From the NCBI GenBank assembly GCA_003601695.1, contig PIYH01000056.1, positions 1 through 8,513 of the forward strand: DNA of 8,513 nt. The letters are read 5' to 3'. The position numbers were made by a program, and so were the translations under genes. This DNA is from Candidatus Bathyarchaeota archaeon. Its GTDB lineage: Archaea; Thermoproteota; Bathyarchaeia; Bathyarchaeales; DTEX01. The notes beneath the pieces are model-generated. The model was not told the origin of the DNA, made no database searches, and saw only the letters and a list, made by a program, of their open reading frames with translations. How positions within the stretch are numbered: the first letter of the stretch is position 1; every line of letters begins with the position of its first letter. Positions 1 to 5,295 of this stretch are shown here, one piece after another.

Positions 1-246
1 GAGACAAGAAGTTTGCGGATCAGCCTCATATAGTATTTTGACTCCTTTCTTAAATTCGAAGTAGGCAGCTGGATCTATTTGACCTAGCTCACTCTGCGTT
101 GGTCTAAGTTTTCGAAGAAATATTATTTTAGGTTCTCCCTTGGAGAGTTCTGGTCTACATGAACAGAATAATTTCTCTTTTGTGTTTAGTTGTTGATGAC
201 ACTCTAAACCAACCTTCAAACCTAACTTTTCATAATTAATCTTCAC
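1..246 (-). CDS. gatE: Glu-tRNA(Gln) amidotransferase subunit E, 5' part (partial)
   Basis: This is the N-terminal 82 codons of GatE; the gene runs off the left edge. GatE binds Glu-tRNA(Gln) and phosphorylates the glutamyl group, then amidates it with ammonia supplied by GatD, giving Gln-tRNA(Gln) in the cytoplasm. The frame is open from GTG at 246 to base 1. It shows GatB/GatE signatures: GLKVGLECHQQL (residues 9-20, usual consensus GLEIHxQL), the cysteine pair FCSC (27-30), and RKLRPTQSELGQIDPAA (45-61), which is characteristic of GatE rather than GatB. The GTG start is chosen because the nearby upstream ATG (249-251) meets a stop after one codon, and because a GGAGGG ribosome-binding site lies 6 nt upstream of the GTG. 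The gene lies 13 nt downstream of the gatD stop, so the two are almost certainly one operon. Confidence 0.93.
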   Translation of the reverse strand, partial: MKINYEKLGLKVGLECHQQLNTKEKLFCSCRPELSKGEPKIIFLRKLRPTQSELGQIDPAAYFEFKKGVKILYEADPQTSCL

Positions 247-252
247 CGCATT

Positions 253-258
253 CCCTCC
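253..258 (-). promoter_or_regulatory. Shine-Dalgarno site of gatE
   Basis: On the minus strand the 13-nt gatD-gatE gap contains GGAGGG followed by a 6-nt spacer and GTG at 246. This good match to the archaeal 16S rRNA 3' end decides the gatE start and supports translation from a gatDE transcript. Confidence 0.6.
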
Positions 259-259
259 G

Positions 260-1621
260 CTAGATGCTTACAGTTTCTGGAGGCTCAACGGGCTCAACTG
301 TTCTACTCGAGAATTCATGCGCAATATTCTTTGTCAATAAATCTCCAGCCTCTTCCAGATTCTTTGTCTGCCCTAGAACCCACATGAGTTTGACCAGAGC
401 AGTCTCAGCCAGCATATCCCCGAGGGGAATAACGCCTATCGATAACAAGTCTCTACCATTCGCGTATACATTCATATTTACTCTTCCCCAAATGCACTGA
501 GAAGTCATCGCAACTATTACGCCGTTCTCGACAGCGTTCCGAATTGAGGAGAAACATTCTCGACGCACATGTCCCAAGCCTGTGCCTTCAAGTATTATTC
601 CCTTATACCCGTCCTCAACATGCCAATCTATAATTTTAGGATTCATACTCGGATAGAACTTAATCAAGGCAACTTTCTCTTCAAATTGAGGCTTCAAAAC
701 CAGATCTCCGTCATTCCTTCTAGGGTTGAAATCATCTGTGAGCATAATTATCTTTTTGTTAAGAATTCTTGCGAAGAGCTCAGCATTCACCGTTTTAAAG
801 GCGTCACGCCTACTTGTATGCAGCTTTCTAACCTTTGTCCCTCTGTGTATTGCTATCGCCTCATCGGATATTGTCTGATGCATAGCAACAACAACTTCCG
901 CGAAGGGAGCATTAGCCGCGCATCGAACAGCTCCTATAAGGTTCTCAGCGGCATCCGAGCTCGGTCTATCTTCTGATCTCTGAGCTCCGACAAGCACTAC
1001 GGGTACTGGTAGATTTTGCAGAGCGAAGCTTAATGCTGCGGCTGTATAGCCCATCGTATCCGTGCCATGAGTTATAACTATGCCTTGTGCTTCTCTTCTA
1101 ATGTGCTCAGCTACTTTCTCTGCTATTCTCGTCCAGTGTCTTGGAGTTAAGTCTTCGCTAAACGTACTAAATAGTATCTCCGCATCGATGAGGGCTATGT
1201 CTGAGAGTTCAGGGACGATACTGTAGAGGTCACTCGCTGAGATCACTGGTCTAACAGCTCCAGTTCTATAATCTACACGGCTTGCAATTGTCCCCCCTGT
1301 ACTTATTATAGACACCCTTGGAAGACCAGGTTTTTGTTTTGGAGGCGGAGGCGGCGTAAATGAAGGTTTTACTCCTAGCCCCTTCTTTTCCATCTTCATA
1401 TTAGGTGTTATCCTCACCCCCACATTATATCCCGACTTTATTTTTATCACTATGTGCTTATCATCTCCGAGTTCACTTCTAGGCATCAATATGCCTTCAT
1501 ATACTCTTCCTTCCTTCTCTATGCGTATGAAGTCGCCCGTTTTAGCTCCGAGGCTCTTTAGAACCCTTAGCGCTTCTCCCCTGTATCCCGGAAGTTTTTC
1601 ACTCAATTCTAATTCTCCCAT
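260..1621 (-). CDS. gatD: Glu-tRNA(Gln) amidotransferase subunit D (glutaminase)
   Basis: GatD is the L-asparaginase-like subunit of the archaeal GatDE amidotransferase. It hydrolyses glutamine and channels the ammonia to GatE. The 453-residue length fits the family (about 420-450). Residues about 16-75 form the small N-terminal beta domain typical of GatD (GAKTGDFIRIEKEG region). A proline-rich linker follows (TPPPPPK, 89-95), then the asparaginase fold with STGGTIAS at 107-114 (nucleophilic Thr), HGTDTM at 185-190 (second catalytic Thr and Asp), GAQR at 212-215, and a KVRKLHTSRRDAF segment at 263-275 seen in this class. The N-terminal domain and the neighbouring gatE separate it from plain asparaginases. 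The ATG at 1619-1621 is the natural start because the N-terminal domain begins close after it. No strong ribosome-binding site is visible, but a TATA-like element lies upstream near 1680. Confidence 0.96.
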   Translation of the reverse strand: MGELELSEKLPGYRGEALRVLKSLGAKTGDFIRIEKEGRVYEGILMPRSELGDDKHIVIKIKSGYNVGVRITPNMKMEKKGLGVKPSFTPPPPPKQKPGLPRVSIISTGGTIASRVDYRTGAVRPVISASDLYSIVPELSDIALIDAEILFSTFSEDLTPRHWTRIAEKVAEHIRREAQGIVITHGTDTMGYTAAALSFALQNLPVPVVLVGAQRSEDRPSSDAAENLIGAVRCAANAPFAEVVVAMHQTISDEAIAIHRGTKVRKLHTSRRDAFKTVNAELFARILNKKIIMLTDDFNPRRNDGDLVLKPQFEEKVALIKFYPSMNPKIIDWHVEDGYKGIILEGTGLGHVRRECFSSIRNAVENGVIVAMTSQCIWGRVNMNVYANGRDLLSIGVIPLGDMLAETALVKLMWVLGQTKNLEEAGDLLTKNIAHEFSSRTVEPVEPPETVSI

Positions 1622-1675
1622 AATCTTCTATCGATTATTCCAGAATCTATTCTTTTATCATAAGCATTTTTAAGA

Positions 1676-1690
1676 CAATAAAAGTTTCGA
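1676..1690 (-). promoter_or_regulatory. Candidate TATA/BRE promoter of gatDE
   Basis: Read on the minus strand this is TCGAAACTTTTATTG, a BRE-like purine run followed by a TATA-like CTTTTATT. Transcription starting about 25 nt downstream (near 1655) would leave a leader of roughly 30 nt before the gatD ATG at 1621. The assignment rests on pattern and spacing only. Confidence 0.4.
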
Positions 1691-1698
1691 AGAAAAAT
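1691..1698 (-). terminator. Candidate T-tract terminator of the glycan operon
   Basis: About 36 nt after the DUF354 stop codon, the minus strand reads GATTTTTCT. Archaeal transcription commonly ends at such T-runs. It lies just before the candidate gatD promoter, which fits a boundary between two transcription units, but the run is short. Confidence 0.3.
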
Positions 1699-1733
1699 CG
1701 GACAACAGTCTTTTTCAGGAGTAGGGAGATGAG

Positions 1734-2807
1734 TTAAGATGCAACTGTCTTTTCAACTTCCTCGGCTATCACTTCCACTGGATCCTCGAATGTTTTAACA
1801 AGTCTCTTAGCTCTTTCATCCTGTTTCATTCTCTCATACTCTATTCTATCTAGTGTTGCAAGTACTTTCTTCGCGAGTTTCTCCGGATTCCTTTCAAGCT
1901 TTACAAGTTTCTTCTTCATCAGATACTTGAGAATTATGAACGGCTCTGCGGGATAGCAGGAGAATGTGGGTACCCCAAGCAGAGATGCTTCAGCCGTCAT
2001 GGTTCCCCCACCTCCAACAAAGATCGTTGTATAATAAAGTAGGCTGGGACTATCAATAGATGATTCTAGAATACGTATCTCTCCATTGAAGACTTCTTGA
2101 AGATATTTTATCTGGCTCTCATATCTTGGAATAACTATTATTTGAACATCGTCTTTCTCGTCTAGAATCTTTCTAATAACGGAGACTATTCCTATTCTCC
2201 CCTGAGTTTTGCTCAGCAGGTAAGCGGCAAATTTTTCCTCAGGTCTAAATGTTAAGATATGCTTGGAAAGATCCAAGCCGAGTTTCGAAATTATCTTCTC
2301 ATCAGGCTTAAAATCTTTAAGCCACGCCCATGGATCTAGGGCATTATACTGCCTAATTCTGTCTGAGGAGATTCCGAATCTTGTCCAGACACGTTTGGGA
2401 ATCGCCTTAGGAGATAGTAGCTTTGTTGCTAGGGGAATAGTTAGTCTGGCAACAGCTTCGGCGTGAGGTGAATCGTTTACGCATATATGTGGTATACCTA
2501 GGCCGAAGGCTACCCGCGCCATCTCTGGAGATGAGAATGAAACCGCTACATCCGGATCTACCTCCCTAAAGTATGACGCTAATTCAAGAATTCTCTGGGC
2601 GCTTGCTTTCAGCTTATTAGCGAGCTCCTCACCTCCGTGTCTACCGATTATCTTCGCCTTCAAACCCTTCAGCCTAATTAAGTTTACGGCTTCTCTATAC
2701 TTCCTGCTGACGAGAAAGACTTCATGGCCCGCCTGCTTCAGCCTCTCGGAGAGCTTAGAGAAGAGCATACACTGTTTGGGCGTTAAAATATCAATTATAA
2801 TTCTCAA
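1734..2807 (-). CDS. DUF354 family protein, GT-B-like putative glycosyltransferase
   Basis: This 357-residue soluble protein belongs to the DUF354 family, mostly archaeal proteins with a two-Rossmann GT-B/epimerase-like fold whose function is unproven. Evidence is the N-terminus RIIIDILTPKQ (2-12, compare family D-I-x-T-P-x-Q), a DSPHA motif at 112-116, a RPEEKFAAYL segment at 188-197 near the domain junction, and the glycine-rich FVGGGGTMTAEASLLGVP at 263-280, which in GT-B enzymes contacts the nucleotide-sugar donor. No membrane segment is seen. The start is TTG at 2805-2807: an in-frame stop lies two codons upstream, and the next ATG (residue 14) would remove the conserved IDILTPKQ strand. 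It is the last gene of an operon with a GPT-family transferase and a small membrane protein, beginning 3 nt after the latter's stop. I infer a role in extending a lipid-linked sugar; a UDP-sugar epimerase-like role is the main alternative. Confidence 0.82.
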   Translation of the reverse strand: MRIIIDILTPKQCMLFSKLSERLKQAGHEVFLVSRKYREAVNLIRLKGLKAKIIGRHGGEELANKLKASAQRILELASYFREVDPDVAVSFSSPEMARVAFGLGIPHICVNDSPHAEAVARLTIPLATKLLSPKAIPKRVWTRFGISSDRIRQYNALDPWAWLKDFKPDEKIISKLGLDLSKHILTFRPEEKFAAYLLSKTQGRIGIVSVIRKILDEKDDVQIIVIPRYESQIKYLQEVFNGEIRILESSIDSPSLLYYTTIFVGGGGTMTAEASLLGVPTFSCYPAEPFIILKYLMKKKLVKLERNPEKLAKKVLATLDRIEYERMKQDERAKRLVKTFEDPVEVIAEEVEKTVAS

Positions 2808-2810
2808 TTC

Positions 2811-3083
2811 TTATCGCTCTTCTTGCTTCTCAGCCTTTCCTAGCGTCTTATGCGTCTTCAACGTATGCCAGAACATTCTTTTAATGATTTCTCTCCATAG
2901 CCATAGCCATAAGAGAGCTAATCCGCTGCTCATTACTAACTTAATAATGGCGATTACAATACGGTTTTTTATCCATGGAATCTCAAGGGGAACTACTATC
3001 TCATTTATAAGCCATAATCCTAAAATCATGCATGCCCATACGAAGAGCAAAATAAGAACGAAGTCGAGAATTCTCTTAATCAT
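2811..3083 (-). CDS. Small two-helix membrane protein between GPT and DUF354 genes
   Basis: I do not recognise a named family for this 90-residue protein. Two hydrophobic, tryptophan-rich segments are evident, about residues 6-30 and 42-64, joined by a short loop (EIPWIKNR). The C-terminal tail from about 65 is basic then highly charged (ends GKAEKQEER). Positive residues follow the first Met and flank the second helix, which would suit both termini facing the cytoplasm. The ATG at 3081-3083 overlaps the TGA of the upstream GPT gene as ATGA, so translation is probably coupled. Its stop lies 3 nt before the DUF354 start. Position and topology suggest a membrane anchor or accessory subunit for its neighbours, but that is inference. 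It is a real gene rather than a chance frame, given the tight operon spacing and the hydrophobic pattern. Confidence 0.75.
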   Translation of the reverse strand: MIKRILDFVLILLFVWACMILGLWLINEIVVPLEIPWIKNRIVIAIIKLVMSSGLALLWLWLWREIIKRMFWHTLKTHKTLGKAEKQEER

Positions 3084-4066
3084 ACAGTCACCTTTATTAA
3101 ATAGGCTGTAAAGATCGCTAAAATTCCAGAGATTATTGACAATATAATAATTATTCGCGCCACCTCATACTCATATAGAGGCCCATGTGCGAGAATTACA
3201 CGCGCAAGTGTTAGAGGAGCCTTAGGATCCGAGGTTGCCATTAATCTTCCATCATTAAGAAGCACTACTGGACGGGCAGTTTCTCTTCTCTCATAGAGGC
3301 GACCTATGGTTGAGAGACCATAAAAAGCATTCATTATTTGAGGGGCGAAAGCAATAACCGCTACCATCTCAAGGTGGCTGAGAATAGATATTGCTCCAAG
3401 AGCAGCTCCTATACTCAGGCTTCCCACATCTCCGGAGAAGACTTTAGCTGGATAACGGTTGAAGAGATAGAGAACGAGGAGAGGGCCAAGCATACATAGA
3501 GAGAGAAGCACTCCATCATTTCTACCTAGGATGAGGGAGGAGATCAAAAGTGTGATTGTGATCACTGTACATGACCCGGACATTGTTCCATTAAATGGAT
3601 CTAACATATTTACGGCATTGGAAGTTACAGCTAATGCAACTATTATGAGCAGTGGATAGACTATCGTCAGACGTGTTCTTCCAATTATAGGAAAGATTGG
3701 GCCCCGCGGGTCATATGTGCAAAGCATGAGTATCGGCATACCTGAGAAAAGCGTGAGGAAGGGCTTTATTCTTGCGCTTAAAGGCTTCAAGTCATCCGCA
3801 GCTCCTACGATTCCGGCGATTAATGTTGATGCTAGAAAGCTAAGTAATAGACGGGTTTTTTCCGACGTTAAGACGGAGGCAACTACTACGCTTGCGGCTA
3901 TGCCTATTATAACCGCTACTCCTCCCATCTCCGGAATCGCAGGCTTGTTCTTCTTATGCATATCGATGCCTACTATTCCCTTTTTCTTCATAAACTTCAT
4001 AACTAAAGGCATACTTAGAATACTAGTAATGAATCCGACAATTAAAGTGACAAATTCACTGATCAT
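3080..4066 (-). CDS. GPT-family sugar-1-phosphate transferase (Alg7/AglH/WecA-like)
   Basis: This integral membrane protein of the MraY/WecA/DPAGT1 superfamily transfers a sugar-1-phosphate, commonly GlcNAc-1-P, from a UDP-sugar to a polyprenyl or dolichyl phosphate on the cytoplasmic face, the first step of lipid-linked glycan synthesis. The 328-residue length is typical. Family motifs appear in order: KPAIPEMGG (41-49), ADDL (90-93, the Asp pair associated with metal and catalysis), NAVNMLDPFNG (150-160), FSGDVGSLSIGA (210-221) and a C-terminal cytoplasmic segment with RPVVLLNDGR (265-274). About ten hydrophobic helices are visible. The NAVNMLDPFNG and GDVGSLSIGA forms resemble archaeal/eukaryotic GPT more than bacterial MraY. 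ATG at 4066 is followed at once by the first helix. It heads the operon and overlaps the next gene by 4 nt. The symbol aglH would fit, but substrate is unproven, so none is given. Confidence 0.9.
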   Translation of the reverse strand: MISEFVTLIVGFITSILSMPLVMKFMKKKGIVGIDMHKKNKPAIPEMGGVAVIIGIAASVVVASVLTSEKTRLLLSFLASTLIAGIVGAADDLKPLSARIKPFLTLFSGMPILMLCTYDPRGPIFPIIGRTRLTIVYPLLIIVALAVTSNAVNMLDPFNGTMSGSCTVITITLLISSLILGRNDGVLLSLCMLGPLLVLYLFNRYPAKVFSGDVGSLSIGAALGAISILSHLEMVAVIAFAPQIMNAFYGLSTIGRLYERRETARPVVLLNDGRLMATSDPKAPLTLARVILAHGPLYEYEVARIIIILSIISGILAIFTAYLIKVTV

Positions 4067-4103
4067 TCTGCATCAGTCTCTTTCTCTAAAAGCTCTACAG
4101 ACT

Positions 4104-4119
4104 GCTAATTAATTTTTCC
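4104..4119 (-). promoter_or_regulatory. Candidate TATA/BRE promoter of the GPT operon
   Basis: On the minus strand this reads GGAAAAATTAATTAGC, a purine/A-rich BRE-like stretch and a TATA-like AATTAATTAG. A start about 25 nt downstream (near 4085) would leave roughly 18 nt before the ATG at 4066. Pattern and spacing only. Confidence 0.35.
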
Positions 4120-4208
4120 TTTTTATTTTCCATCTCAGAAAATAATGAAGAACTGCTTTTCGAACTAAAGGCTTTAGGATGCATCATATTATTTCAAGCG
4201 GGGATGTT

Positions 4209-4830
4209 ATGAGGACTGTTATGCCCGGATGAGCTGTCATTGTTTGAATTAAAAATATCTTGAAAGGAATGATATTGCAATAATTCTGTAGGCACTGTAG
4301 AGTTGATGGATAAGCGGCCTTTAGGAATGGAATATTTCACACCTCTCGCAATCAAAGTTGGTTGTGTAGAGAATCGACGGAATAGTTATTCCTCATTTTG
4401 CTTACACATTTGCAGGTGCAACTAAGGTGGAAGTCGTTACAATAAATCTTTCAATTACTGAATCAGATACATAAAACAAGTCTGTCTTGGTTTGTTGGAA
4501 AGCGGCTTCAGAAGATTTTTTTAATTAGCTGGCATGGATCATCTCGCTTAGTAGTCTCAATGGTAGTGAGGGAACTTTTTGAGGAGATAGTGATGTTGTT
4601 TGCCTATATTAACCTGTAAAGAGATAATCTGCTTGGAGGAACTTGGATATTAGATGATATATGGCTTGGGATGCCTAAACTTCTAGGGAAGCTTGATCTA
4701 GTTTTCAGAAAGACCTGAGCCAACCGAGGAGGAATTAGTTATACATGAAGTTAAAGAAATGCTTAAACCTATGTCTGGGACTCTTAAACCTTTCGATGCT
4801 TTAAACATTCGTAGATGCAAAATGATTTAA
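4209..4830 (+). pseudogene. Decayed creatininase-family gene
   Basis: The largest space without an intact gene (4067-4860) contains a broken reading path whose pieces match the creatininase/creatinine amidohydrolase-like family. In order: a possible ATG at 4209; ELSLFELKIS (from 4231); LERNDIAII (4259-4285, compare family RxDxAILPVGS); VGTVELMDKRPLGMEYFTPLAIKV (from 4288, compare VGSxEQHGPHLPLGTD); IVIPHFAYTFAGATKVEVV then TINLSI (4382-4456, compare VLPPIxYG and GTISLS), to a stop at 4472; KSVLVCWKAASEDF (4478-4519); KIFLISWHGSSRLV then VSMVVRELFEE (4512-4586, compare NGHGGN), to a stop at 4617; then LGKLDLVFRK and EPTEEELVIHEVKEMLKPM to TAA at 4828-4830. The reading frame changes about six times, with two in-frame stops. 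The usual HAGE-type segment is not found. Codon-like composition persists, so decay seems recent. The subfamily (for example ArfB-like deformylase) cannot be decided. Confidence 0.8.
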
Positions 4831-4837
4831 GTATATT
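4826..4837 (+). promoter_or_regulatory. Candidate TATA promoter of the EF-like gene
   Basis: TTTAAGTATATT lies at the 3' end of the creatininase pseudogene. A start about 25 nt downstream (near 4855) would leave a leader of about 15 nt before ATG 4870, just long enough for the AAAGGTGA ribosome-binding site at 4857-4864. Confidence 0.45.
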
Positions 4838-4869
4838 TGATTATCTTTCTTTGAGAAAAGGTGAGGTTG

Positions 4870-5133
4870 ATGTCTGAGAGAGAATTGAAGGAAATAGGCA
4901 GAGTTACGCATTACTTCACAAGAATAAGCGTTGCCGTCGTAGAGCTGAGGGATCGATTGTCTGTCGGAGACAGAATTCTTATTCAAGGCTCAACTACAAA
5001 TTTTGAACAAGTAGTCGAGTCGATGCAGATAGAACATAAAAATATAACGGTTGCAGAAGCTGGGCAGAAAATAGGACTTAAGGTGGAACAAAGGGTAAGA
5101 GAAGGAGACAAAGTTTACAAGATAATAGAGTGA
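4870..5133 (+). CDS. Translation elongation factor-like small protein (EF-Tu domain 2-like)
   Basis: This 87-residue protein is a stand-alone beta-barrel resembling domain 2 of EF-Tu/EF-1A GTPases and the C-terminal domain found in some U32 peptidases. It has no GTPase domain. Family features are KEIGRVTHYFTRISVAVVEL at the N-terminus, LSVGDRILIQGSTTNF, the strongly conserved-looking VESMQIEHKNI, and the C-terminal VREGDKVYKI. Such small proteins are common in archaea and scattered in bacteria, usually annotated as elongation-factor-like with no proven role; RNA or ribosome contact is a guess from the fold. ATG 4870 is preferred over the in-frame GTG at 4861 because AAAGGTGA ends 5 nt before it and overlaps the GTG, and because homologues begin near EKxIGxVTHYF. 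It appears to be transcribed alone, between its own TATA-like box and a downstream pyrimidine-rich tract. Confidence 0.85.
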   Translation: MSERELKEIGRVTHYFTRISVAVVELRDRLSVGDRILIQGSTTNFEQVVESMQIEHKNITVAEAGQKIGLKVEQRVREGDKVYKIIE

Positions 5134-5139
5134 TACGAT

Positions 5140-5165
5140 ATTCTTCCTCTTATTTTCTTCTTCTC
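5140..5165 (+). terminator. Candidate pyrimidine-rich terminator after the EF-like gene
   Basis: Starting 7 nt after the stop, the plus strand is a nearly pure T/C stretch with several T-runs (TTCTTCCTCTTATTTTCTTC and on). It has no hairpin. T-rich tracts right after a stop codon are the usual archaeal termination signal. Confidence 0.4.
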
Positions 5166-5189
5166 GCCATTAAGACTGAAAGGAAATAA

Positions 5190-5202
5190 TCTATATTATA
5201 AG
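5190..5202 (+). promoter_or_regulatory. Candidate TATA promoter of the dehydrogenase-like/Gfo pair
   Basis: TCTATATTATAAG is the best TATA-like element in the 162-nt space before the dehydrogenase-like gene. It would give a leader of about 70 nt. A weaker alternative, GATTTATGTAA near 5243-5253, would give about 20 nt. I see no gene in 5134-5295. Confidence 0.3.
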
Positions 5203-5295
5203 AATTTATTAGTCTGGATTTACGAATAATCCTTACATTCAAGATTTATGTAATGGAATATCCGTCTCGGCACATAAGATTGACGAGGAATGTAG

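Noticed and set aside
569..976. Plus-strand open frame of 135 codons within gatD
   Set aside because: It lies wholly antisense to the clearly conserved gatD, shows no motif, and its composition looks like a reflected coding frame.
3717..4112. Plus-strand open frame of 131 codons opposite the GPT gene
   Set aside because: It is antisense to conserved GPT motifs, and its hydrophobic/Lys mix is what the reverse of a membrane protein gives. No independent start signal is evident.
4501..4620. SIS-domain (phosphohexulose isomerase-like) remnant
   Set aside because: KIFLISWHGSSRL briefly suggested the SIS phosphate loop, but upstream fragments (DIAII-VGTVE-PLG, IVIP, TINLS) fit creatininase in order, and this piece fits its GHGGN loop.
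4067..4860. Non-coding RNA or CRISPR array in the long gap
   Set aside because: I found no regularly spaced direct repeats and no strong long stem. Most of the gap is explained by the creatininase pseudogene; what remains is about 140 nt upstream, holding the GPT promoter, and 30 nt of promoter at the right.
4801..4986. Minus-strand open frame of 61 codons
   Set aside because: It overlaps the promoter and the conserved start of the EF-like gene on the other strand, with no recognisable motif or ribosome-binding site.
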